From: Hypomesus transpacificus
Lineage: Eukaryota; Chordata; Actinopteri; Osmeriformes; Osmeridae
Direction: 5' to 3'
Assembly: GCF_021917145.1 (NCBI RefSeq)
Contig: NC_061066.1
Span: 3,095,891-3,159,890 of the forward strand
Length of the DNA stretch: 64,000 nt
In this document: in pieces, positions 1-10,129 of the stretch
Layout of the letters: the number at the start of each line of letters is the position of its first letter
Numbering within the stretch: position 1 is the stretch's first letter
Notes under the pieces: model-generated
Seen by the model: only the letters and a program-made list of their open reading frames with translations
What the model was told of the DNA's origin: nothing
Database searches by the model: none
Translations under genes and position numbers: made by a program

Positions 1-740
1 TGTTAAGATAATGCTGTGTATTTATTGCTACTGCTGTACCTATAAAATATTAATATTTCAGGTGGACATACATTGTGTATTAATTTAATTTATCATTCAT
101 TTTCAGTGTGTGTGCGCATGAACGTGTGTGCATAATTAAGTATGTTTGTCAACAAGCTAAAGACAAGCCTGTGGTCGAAAGGCCCAAAAGCTACGCTTCC
201 TGATATCCCTGCTCGCCTCTCCTGAAGACATCTCCCTCAACCTGAACTTGAGGAGCAAGGAACTAAATACAACATGACCAATGTGCCCTCTTTACTGAAC
301 CATCCATAGTTGGACACAACTAAGGGCATGGAAAACAACGTTAACAGGGCGATTTATTCAAGACCAGGAACTATCATGCTCTGACATTGACGATTAGTAA
401 GTTTGTTACAAATGCTCCTATCCTTGTTCCCTGCTTGGTTAAAGGCACACAAAAAATTTGAACAAAAACAAGTTGATTACAATAAACTCAAATGACCTTT
501 ATTTTGGAAACAAAACACAAAAAAATGACAATTATACCCAAAGTCAAAGTTAAAACAGAGTGAAAGTTAAAAGTATAACAATGGTTCAAACAGTTCTAGT
601 ATTTGAATGAATGAATTTAGATGCACACATAATAATTTAAAATATATTGTGTGACTATGCATTAAGTTATATGAGCAGTATGTAATATATAATGATTCTT
701 AATTATATTAAAGGGAAAATGTAGATCACATCATCCTGGG
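1..740. other. AT-rich intergenic DNA, no gene seen
   Basis: No reading frame with recognisable protein similarity is present on either strand. The stretch lies downstream of the minus-strand lectin gene and probably holds its 3' UTR and polyadenylation region. The exact end cannot be placed, because the last coding exon of that gene is itself uncertain. Confidence 0.5.
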
Positions 741-747
741 TTAGTGG

Positions 748-3700
748 TTAATGAGATCCTTCAGTCCAGACTGAGATGTAGAGAGCCCTCTAGTGGTTTA
801 AATCTGTAAGTACATTAAATAACAGATTAAAATAGATCAGCACTCTGTGATAGGACAACACAAAAAACAGCATTATCAGTCTGTTTGTACTATGGTCTTT
901 AACATACCTTGACAGATGAAAGGGAGTTCCTCCTGACAGGAAGCACCCAGCCACTTTAAAGTGGATTCCTCATCATCATCCCAGATCATCTTACCACAGT
1001 AGAGGGTAGGAGTGTTGAGGGGGAAGCATTGGTGCCACTGGGTAAAGTTCACCTCCTCACCACTGACCCACACCCAGCGAGCGTTAGACTGGAAGATGAA
1101 CCTTTCCAGCCCTATCCACACTCCCCAAGGCAGATCCTCACTGTCCAGGAGCCAGGTCACATCCTCCTGCACAGTGGAGTTGGTTATATGGACGAGGGTG
1201 GAGTTCTGATCCTTACAGAACTCCAGGGCAGCAAGCCAGGTTTTGGGTGTTTTGTAGTAGTGCAGGTAGTCTGCATGGATATGACAAAAACAAGTTAGAC
1301 ACATCCACACACTTTGTCAAGAAGGAAATCAATTTCACTCTTACAGCCCTTCGAGAGTCACAAGGGAGGGTTGAATTACCAAGTGTTGGAATGGTAGGAT
1401 CTATAGTGGTGTCATTCACTGGATTTGCGTCTGCACCATGAGAGCAAGAATAAAGTTAATGTTGGCAAAATCAGGATTCACTTTAACTATAATTTTTAAG
1501 ACATTTTTCCAACGTAACATTTTGAATGTACCTCCAAAGCACAAAAAATGCTCTTGCTCTCGACAGTTTTTAGCTTGCCATGTTTTATCAGTGTTTATCA
1601 CAACAAAATGTTCTTCTCCTTCTTCATCCCATGCTTCAAATGGCTCCTCACTGGACCACTTCCACTTGTTGATGGTCAGATTATAATGAAGCCCAATCCA
1701 TGTCTGCTTTTGTGCCACTTCATCAAAGGCCTCCTGCTCTTCCTGGTTGAGGATACTGGCCAGAGTTTTATTTCGACTCTCACAGTCCAACTGAGCAGCC
1801 GACATATTTATACTACCTCCAGCAACGTTTTTATATGTTTTTGTTGTTGTTCCATTCACCTGATGAACTTTCAGCGAAAAATACATTTCATGAGCATCCA
1901 CATTTTAAAAGTAAGAAAACAGTAACTTATGTTTTAGATGAATAGTGAAGACACACCTACCATCCTGACACACATGGTTGTTTACATTTGTAGCATTACA
2001 GGGTGTTTCTTTCCATGTAGACTCAGAGGAATAGACACATTTATGTCCATTGGTGGTCGGGTGTCCATGTTGCCACTTGAGGTACATGTGGTTCTCCCCA
2101 GTTGACCACTTCCATGGTTTATTAGAGTCTTCTCTGTGGAGACCAATCCAGACATTTCTACTGGAGCTTCTCAGCTCTTGTTTGACAGCCTCCCAGTCTG
2201 CTGCTGTGTGGATGCTGGCCAGGTCTGTGTAGTGCTGCTGACAGTAGGCTTGTGCCTCAGTCCAGTTCTTCACCTCACTGACAAGACTGTACTTCTTGGC
2301 TGGGTGGATCACTGTTTGATAAATGAAACAATGATCAATATATTCTAGTTTATGTGGAGGGCAAATAGACACAGTTCACGGAAACACCAACAAATATGTT
2401 CAAATGTATATTTAGTATTTAGTACAAACGGTATAAGCATCTGTGTCTCACATGCCAGGTACTGTATACTTTAGGCTGGGAGACATCCTGTCCCTACTAA
2501 GACATTGTTGTACTGTGAACTATTGAAGAGATTCAACGTATATATGGTTAAATGGTATGTATGGTTAAATGTATATGTGGTATTCAAACAAATTGCATAA
2601 ATGGCTGTGATTGTGTCCCCAATGCCAGGTATAATGCACATTGTTGTACTGCATACTGTTGCAGAGATCTCTAACAGTGCCAACAGAAGAACTACTCATG
2701 AATTTCGTGTCTCTAACATGGATGTGTGTCCTCACCTATACCACTGCAGTTTCTCAAAGAATAGCCTGAGGTTCTGGTCTTAACATATTTTATATTAATT
2801 GGTGTTGTACCAGCAGGTGAGGCCTTCAGGTAGCACTTTCTGAGGATGGAAGTCAAAATATAGATAACATATTTATACAGTGATTATTCTTTCCATTCAT
2901 AAATAACAGGCAATAAACGTGTGTTGTTTGATAATCATTGAACTGCATAAACATCATTTGTTTGCTCATGACACAAAGTATAAAAACACATTACCTATTT
3001 TTATGAAATGTGAAGATTTGGCATCCCTGGTCTTTAGTGCATCTTTCTCTACACTTCAAAGCTGTTGCTGATTCTGAAAACTTGTGATTTGAAATGTCAT
3101 TTCCAGGGAAGGCTGTATTGTCCATGAGGTCCCTTGTACAACCTGTGTCAGATATTTATTACAAAATAAAACTTAAATGCATAACGTCATTTATTACTAA
3201 ATGAAACACACACACACACACCAATACACACATATTTGTGAGATGAAACATTGGATACTGAACATCTCCAGTGGGAGAAATACACAGTACAGCATGTGGA
3301 GTGTTGCTGTAATGTAAAGAACATCATAGTAGGTGCATGTGCACTCTGCAGTAATTGTAGCACCCCATCATCACTTACCTTTCACCACTGTCAGTTTGAA
3401 CTTCCCGTAGTAAAAAAATCTATTGCCAGTATAACAGCTGTATGTCCCACTGTGCTCTGGATGAATGTTGGAAATGACAAGGTCCATTGCACCAGTCATC
3501 CTGATTTGTTCAAGATCGTTTTGTATACAGGCATCACCATCACAGTGCTCACAAGATCGTATCCAGCATGTTTTTCTGCCCCACCGATATCTAGGGCAGC
3601 GAAGAGTCACAGTGGAGCCCTCCAGTACAGACGCCTCAGATATCTTCTGCCCACACACAGGTAGGAGGCTGACTGCTGTGGTTATAGTGACAGGTGAAAT

Positions 3701-3883
3701 AACATATATAGGGTCAGATGTTGTAGGTTTACACTACTAGACTAATGACATTAGGTTTAGAATGCATCTGAAAAAATGCTGGGATTTTGTGTGCCAGTTG
3801 TTTCCTGAACAGAGGACAAAGATGGAAGTATTTATAACTGCTTTCTTACCCAGCAACAGGAGCAGAAGGGTTGGCTGCAGCAT
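748..3883 (-). CDS. Secreted Ig - PAN/apple - triple C-type lectin domain protein (unrecognised architecture)
   Basis: Eight coding exons join in frame (about 551 aa): 3850-3883, 3379-3675, 2995-3142, 2736-2839, 1961-2311, 1532-1867, 908-1270 and a doubtful terminal exon 748-770. Exons 1-2 encode a leucine-rich signal peptide (MLQPTLLLLLL..) and a V-type Ig fold of the CD300/pIgR kind (TLRCPRYRW, extra cysteines in CWIRSCEHC, DSGTYSC-like HSGTYSCY). Exons 3-4 form one PAN/apple domain with an internal phase-2 intron (GCTRDL, RCTKDQGCQIFTF, KCYLKAS, GYSLRNCSG). Exons 5-7 are each a single-exon C-type lectin domain with phase-1 borders and WIGL motifs. None carries EPN or QPD, so Ca-dependent sugar binding is doubtful. 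CTLD2 lacks the usual third cysteine. No membrane segment is seen, so the product is probably secreted. A function in immune recognition is inference only. The domain calls are firm; the joining of all exons into one transcript and the last exon are less so. Confidence 0.72.
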
Positions 3884-4603
3884 TTCAACTAAATAAACCA
3901 AAGAAACAATCAACATAAATTGAAGTGAAGATTACTAAATATTAATCATCAAACATAACCATTAATAAAATGCATACTGTATATTTGTATAGCACACTTT
4001 AAGTTAATCATTTAATTAAAAAAATGAAAACATTTCATAATATACTCTTTTTGTCCAGACATTACAGATGATGTTATTCAAAGGTGTATGTGTGCATAAT
4101 CACTTTACAAGGAAATCTGCAGTGGGTAGAGATTCCCTGAGAACAGTGAAGGAACATAAAAAACTAGAAATGAAGACTAGATTAATTTGACCACCAAACT
4201 AATATCTACCCTCTGGCAACATACTTCAGCTACAATTGATGAGTAAACCAAAATTCAAAAATGATTTTACATAGCGTTTTTCATTTTGTGTTGCTTTCAT
4301 TAATACATTATTAACTTATTATAATTGCACATTCACATAGAAAATGTTAATTTCAAGTAGTGTTTATGTGGTATAAATGGTCTTATTCTATTTCCTACAG
4401 CATACAATGACAGGTTCATGACAATTGTAATTGTTCACTATCTGCTACACAGAAAAGGGTTTTGAAACGTGTACTGTATGTGTAAGTTCCAAATATAGTA
4501 TTTCCAGCAAAACAACCACCAAAAAAATAAAACTTTCATTTCTTCAAAATATTTTTTACACAACTAACTTGTATCTTCAGACGGCTCCCAGCAGTACACT
4601 TAC

Positions 4604-4758
4604 CTAGTGTGTGTCGTTCTCACCAAGTTGAGTGGGGTCAGTGGATGAGGCATCAGATAAAGCCACAGTCACAGAGCATCAGGTTATAGATCCACCTTTC
4701 TCTCCTCCCCTCTTTAGAAACATAGCTTCCATTTGTTCAGCTACATTTACATGCAAAT
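4604..4758 (-). promoter_or_regulatory. Putative promoter and non-coding first exon of the Ig-apple-lectin gene
   Basis: On the minus strand a good splice donor (CTAG|GTAAGT) ends a likely untranslated exon at 4604. It would join the acceptor just 5' of the start codon (tttatttag, near 3887), leaving an intron of roughly 0.7 kb. A TATA-like tctataac lies at about 4683-4690, and a perfect octamer (ATTTGCAT on the minus strand, 4751-4758) lies about 65 bp further upstream. That spacing resembles octamer/TATA promoters of immunoglobulin genes. The motifs are visible; promoter function is inferred. Confidence 0.4.
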
Positions 4759-4845
4759 ATGTTTTGAATTTGAAACGTATATTCAGTACAGTAAGACTGT
4801 TGTTTGTCTCTGGAGGTGGGAGTGCATGGACATGTACTGTTGCCC

Positions 4846-4960
4846 TGTTGGCTCACCAGCTAAGTGTGCGTGCCACACACAGGCTAAGGCCTTACCACAG
4901 AGGCCTGAGTTATAATTCAGCCCGGACCATTTCCTGAACGTCCTCTACACTGTCCCTGTT
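4846..4960 (+). mobile_element. Possible decayed tRNA-derived SINE fragment
   Basis: The segment has the layout of degraded fish tRNA-SINEs: a ggctcaccagctaagtg stretch like an A-box region, a degenerate B-box-like gttataattc, then a ccatttcctgaacgtcctct stretch resembling the body of such elements. No target-site duplication was identified, so this is a resemblance call only. Confidence 0.35.
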
Positions 4961-5141
4961 CATATGAAGCAGAAATGCAACAAACTACCTCTGCTGACCA
5001 CATAAACATCTTATGATAAGTTTTTTGTCCAGACCCATCTACTCCAACCCTACCTTCCAACAGGACCACCAGGGACAAACCCAGGAGGACAAGGCCCTGA
5101 GAGAGAGGCTGAAGAGCAGCTGTGGAGGGTCAGGGTATGCT

Positions 5142-5206
5142 TGTGTGTGTGTTTGTGTGTGTTTGTGTGTGGGAGTGTGTGCATGTGTGGGGGTGTCTGT
5201 GTGTAG
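5142..5206. repeat. Imperfect TG microsatellite
   Basis: Interrupted (TG)n run in an intron of the slc26a4 remnant. It creates spurious cysteine/valine-rich open frames on both strands. Confidence 0.85.
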
Positions 5207-6462
5207 AATATGTACACTACAGTTGTAATGTATCCTGTTCTATAACCTCCATGCAGCTGCTCAGGTAGGCAGGTCCTGAAGGTGGTGAAAGAAATGTTTC
5301 CTGTCTCAGACTGGCTGCCGAAATATCCAATCAGAGAGTGGCTCCCCAGTGATGTCATCTCTGGTGTGAGCACTGGTCTGGTGTGCAGCTTGCAAGGTAC
5401 AGTATGTGTGCCGTGCCATTTCCTTCTGAAACATTCAGCTCTTTATGTAAATCTTGTCACCACAGCAGTGAGATTAATTTCCTGTGCGTGTGTGTTTTTC
5501 CGCACACCAGGTCTGGCGTATGCCATGTTAGTGTCTGTGGCCCCAGTGTACAGACTCTACTCTGCTTTCTTTCCCATCCTCACCTACTTCCTGCTGGGCA
5601 CGTCCAGGCACATCTCTGTGGGTAGGGACCTGACTGACATGTACAGTGACCAACAAGCAATGACTAATGACCAAGACCAGTTTTCTCTGCATTATTTGCA
5701 TAAATAATTTGCAACATGTTTTACACTGAACTCATTGAAGTATGTCAGTCATGCACAGGGTCTGACTGGCTGTTGGGAGAGTCGGAAGATTTCCCGAACG
5801 GCCGGTCAAACGGCTGGGGCATAATGCAAAAACAATAACAAATAATAATAATATGTTGTGGGCCGGTCTGCGTTTCAAAGTCCCGGGCTGTTTTTCAGTG
5901 CCAGACCTGGTCATGCATGTCATGTAACTGACCTGTGTCCACATGCAGGGCCCTTCCTTGTCACATGTCTGATGCTGGGAGAGGTAGTGTTGACCCTTAC
6001 CTCCGATGACCAATTCCTGTAAATAGCACCAGTGTGAATGGATGAAGGGCTGATGGGATAGAGGTAGACCTGGAGGCCATGGAGGCTTACAGGATCATGG
6101 TATCCTCCACCATGACTGTGCTGGTTGGCCCGTTCCAGGTACAGTAACTAGCAACTGTCCAGTAACAGACACATGCTGTTTGAGGGAATGTTCTGCTACG
6201 CTCCTGTTAAGGAGATGTATCTGGCTATACAGTAGGTGTGCCACCCTTGTCTCTGTGGTGATGGGATTGCTCCAGGTGGGCTTCCTGGTACGGTACCTGT
6301 CAGACCCCCTAGTGGGAGGGTTCACCACGGCGGAGCCGTGCATGTTCTCATCTCCCAGTTGAAGATCATCCTGTCCGTGCCCACCCACAACCACAGCGGC
6401 CTCTTCTCTGTGGTGTATGTGAGTGTCCAAGCTGCCCTGAGTATATCAGGCCAGGAATAAGG

Positions 6463-7614
6463 TACGGTGGCCCTGAAGTGCAAATGACACCCCCTAATAT
6501 GAGTACATCCCCCAAATGAAAATACTCCCCCCCAATACGAGTCAACTCCCCCCAAATCGGATGACTTGTTCACCTCCCCCCAATACAAAAACGCGCTCCC
6601 CCAAATGGAAAACGACATTACATTAACTCAAAAACACATTACATTAACTCTAAAAGGAAAGGGTAGGTACTACACTTTAGCGCTGATTGGATGCAGTAGG
6701 CTAACTGACAAGAAATAAGAAATTGATTGACAGAAGTACAAAATGCAATAGCCTGACAGAGTTACGTGCACCAGAACATTTATTTGGGTATTAAAGCATG
6801 TAGCATAGGCTATGTATGCAAAAGCATAAATTGCAATGTTAAACGTAAACATCGATAGCCAACTAGTCCAAGTAACTCTGTCATTATCATGAACTTAATC
6901 GTTTTGATTGGAAGGAAAGAGGAAACATTACAATTCAGAGTCATTACACTACTCTTTATTTTAATCAGGGTAATTCCTATGAAATAGTCTTAGATCTGCT
7001 GTTAACGTTTCACAATATGTAGCCTATGCGCACGCTAAAAACGCAGTTGAAGGAAGCAGGACTTTTCAGAAGAAAAAACTAATAGTCCACTACAGAAGAA
7101 TGAAATGCCACAATGACAGAGTAACGTGGACCAGGATAGTTGTTTGGCTATCGATTTTTACATTTAACTCGAAATACTTTTGCCTAAGTAGCCTACTATT
7201 TGCTACATTCTTCCATAGCCAAACACATGTTCTGGTGCACGTAACTCTGCCAGGCTATTGCATTTTGTACTTCTGTCGATCAATTTCTTATTTCTTGTTA
7301 GTTAGCCTACTGCATCCAATCAGCGCTAAAGTGTAGTACCTACCCTTTCCGTTCAGAGTTAATGTAATGTGTTTTTGAGTTAATGTAATGTCGTTTTCCA
7401 TTTGGGGAAGCGCATTTTTGTATTGGGGGGAGGTGAACAAGTCATCCGATTTGGGGGGAGTTGACTCTATTGGGGGGGAGCAGGTTTTTGTATTGGGGGG
7501 AGGTGAACAAGTCATCTGTTTTGGGTGGAGTTGACTCGTATTTGGGGGGGAGTATTTTCATTTGGGGGATGTACTCATATTAGGGGGTGTGGTTTGCACT
7601 TCAGGGCCACCGTA
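6463..7614. mobile_element. Fold-back DNA transposon (long inverted-repeat MITE-like element) inside the slc26a4 remnant
   Basis: The left end (tacggtggccctgaagtgca) is matched by its reverse complement at the right end (gcacttcagggccaccgta), with identical ATAAGG at 6457-6462 and 7615-7620 as a candidate 6-bp target duplication. A TA duplication with termini starting CGGTGG is the alternative. The arms stay complementary over several hundred bases: G/C-run blocks with tcatccgatttgggg, the TAGCGCTGATTGGATGCAGTAGGCTAACT block, and the inner ATCGATAGCCAA block near 6850 pairing with 7150. No transposase is encoded, so the element is non-autonomous. I could not assign a superfamily. Confidence 0.82.
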
Positions 7615-8410
7615 ATAAGGGGCTGAAACTGTATACTCTCACAACAAGGATTTCCTGAGCAATGATACATAAGAGGATATTGCTCTAGATTTGTTTTACT
7701 GTCAGTTTTTGTTGCATGTTTTCATACTTCATCATTTGTGCACAAGTGTTTCACGTTCATGTTTCTATGTGGGGGTTTTTCTACTCAGACGCTCACAGAT
7801 GTGTTTACCAACATCAGACAGAGCAACTTACCCGACCTGGCCACCAGATTGATTACTTTTGTTGTAGTGATGATTGTAAAGGAGGTCAACACCAAATCCC
7901 AGCAGAAGATTCCCGTCCCCATTCCTATTGAAGTGATTGTGGTAGGCACAATCGACTGAATAGCTCAGTCGATTGTTTACTCTTCTGGGATGATATTCAT
8001 CTATGTTTAAGGTTCTGCCAAATGCAGAATATCCAAACATTACTTACTTCTTACTTACAGACACGTGCATTTCATGTGAACTGCAATTCACCTTGGTGCT
8101 CTGTCCCGTTCTCTACACCCCTGTAACCCCTTCAGACCGTGGTTGCCACGGGGATCTCCTACGCCACCAAACTGGAGTCCCGCTATGGTGCTAGCATTGT
8201 GCACAGCATCCCCAGGGGGTGAGAGCACTTCCTGTGGCTGTTCCTGCTTCCTGTCCCCTCAGGGGAGGATGTTCTGGATATTTTATAGACTGCCTTGTAT
8301 TGTCATTGTGGTTTAGTTATACAGTGGGGTCTGTAGGACGCCCTGTTCTGTTAACCTCAGAACAATAATGGTGCATGTCCACTACAGCGGTGCGGAGCGG
8401 CGGCTTCCAA

Positions 8411-8500
8411 TCCATTTTCAATTAAACCGGGCGTTGACGCTCGCGTACGCTCCCACAATGCCCTACACCAGCGTCAACGCCCGGTTTAATTGAAAATGGA
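8411..8500. repeat. Perfect 31-bp inverted repeat with 28-bp spacer
   Basis: 8411-8441 (begins tccattttcaattaaaccgg) is exactly reverse-complementary to 8470-8500. It lies in an intron of the slc26a4 remnant. Flanks show weaker complementarity, so this may be the core of a small MITE. No clear target duplication was found. Confidence 0.8.
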
Positions 8501-9338
8501 CCAAACAGCACTCCAACAGCGCTCCAATGAAAACTAACATTACAGAGACACTAAACTGATCCAACAATATTTTGTAAAGCTGTGGTAGTTTTATTTCATT
8601 GCAGGCAGATACAGTTGGCCTTCATGAAGTCCTATTTGGGGTTGCTGTATGGAACATTTAACCTATAGGTGGCAGCAGAGAAATGATACATGTGTGTGTG
8701 TGTGAGTGTCTCATGTACACTGTGCTCTGTCACGCAGGTTCGCTCCAGCTCAACCCCCAAACACTGAGCTGTTTTGGGACATCTTAGGGTGCAGCTTCTC
8801 CACAGCTGTGGTGGGTTATGCAGTGGCTGTCTCTGGTGCAAAGGTCTATGCTGGAAAACACGACTACAACATTGACGGCAATCAGGTTTGTACGTAGTTC
8901 TTGATGTGAGTGGGCATGTGCGTGTGTGTTTGTGTGTGTGAGTGAGTGTGAGACAAACATTCTGCCAATCAAAGGCTTTCCCAGAACTAATTCTTGTAGC
9001 AGGTGAAACTTTGACATGAAGGACCACTCACACACAACCTTACCAAGGTCTCTTTAACACAAAAAGAGCATTGTGATCCACATTCAGTGCTTGGACATAC
9101 AAATTCTGTCTTTAACTTGATAGTTAATTTGACTTGTTCATTTGATGACATTTCATGTAATTGAGGTACTTGAGGTACTCAATGCGTTATTTTCATTAAC
9201 ATTTACAGAAGTAGCAAGCATTATAACCTGTCTGTTAAGGAACAGGTACCAGGAACAGGTACTGTGCAGGTTCCAGGCACTGCGCTTTACAACTTACAGG
9301 ACATTGTTCAGACTTCTTCCCTGTTTGTTTGTTCATTT

Positions 9339-9370
9339 GTGTGTGTGTGTGTGTGTGTGTGTGCGTGCAC
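9339..9370. repeat. TG microsatellite
   Basis: Pure (TG)n run just upstream of a slc26a4 exon that has lost its AG splice acceptor. Confidence 0.8.
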
Positions 9371-9517
9371 GTGAATGTTTGTGTCTGTGTTGTCGGAGCT
9401 GATAGCATTCGGGGTCAGGGATGTGTTTAGTGGCTGCTTCTCCAGCTTTGTAGCCAGCACGGCCCAGTCTCTCACTGCAGTGCAGGAGAGCACAGGAGGG
9501 AAGAGCCAGGTATGGCA

Positions 9518-9580
9518 CACACACGCACACACACACGTGCACCCACACCCACACACACACACACATGCACACAAACAAGC
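9518..9580. repeat. CA microsatellite
   Basis: Interrupted (CA)n run immediately after a slc26a4 exon. Confidence 0.8.
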
Positions 9581-9985
9581 ACAGACTTTAGGAGTGTGTG
9601 TTCCTCTTGCATGTGGCTGGGATTCTCTCAGCAGTGATGGGGATGATTGGGATCCTGGCTCTGGGGAACCTTCTGGAGCCCCTGCAGAAGGTGAGGTACA
9701 TTTGTAAATCTGTGTGTGTGTGTTCTGTTGCCATCGCCAACCTGAAAGGAATGTTCATGCAGGTGACCCAGGTTGCCAATCTTTGGACACAAAACAAAGC
9801 CAATTGTGTGAGTACAGTCTCTGACCAACACCGGCCTATGTTCAGTCAACTCATTGAAAACAGTACACACACACTACAGGCCCAATGGGACTAAGAAGAC
9901 AGGGGACTCTGTTGGGTGTCAGTCTAGTTTGATTGCGAATTGTGTCCTCAGTTCATCTGGCTGGCTACCTGCATGGCGTCTGTGG

Positions 9986-10129
9986 TGCTGGGGCTGGATC
10001 TGGGGCTGGATCTGGGGCTGGATCTGGGGCTGGATCTGGGGCTGGATCTGGGGCTGGATCTAGGGCTGGATCTGGGGCTGGATCTGGGGCTGGATCTGGG
10101 GCTGAATCTAGGGCTGGATCTCGGGCTGG
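9986..10129 (+). repeat. In-frame 12-bp coding minisatellite (LGLD x12) in slc26a4 remnant exon
   Basis: Twelve tandem copies of CTGGGGCTGGAT, one with an Asn variant, expand the single LGLD motif seen at the same place in both slc26a3 copies. The host exon is 239 bp against 107 bp in those copies. The difference is 132 bp, exactly eleven 12-bp units, so the frame is preserved. Confidence 0.92.

Noticed and set aside
7100-7336. 78-aa open frame inside the fold-back element
   Set aside because: Mirrored in part by a frame at 6670-6852 because of the inverted arms. No transposase motif is present.
9308-9578. Open frames rich in Cys/Val or His/Thr on both strands
   Set aside because: Produced by TG/CA microsatellites flanking a pendrin exon.
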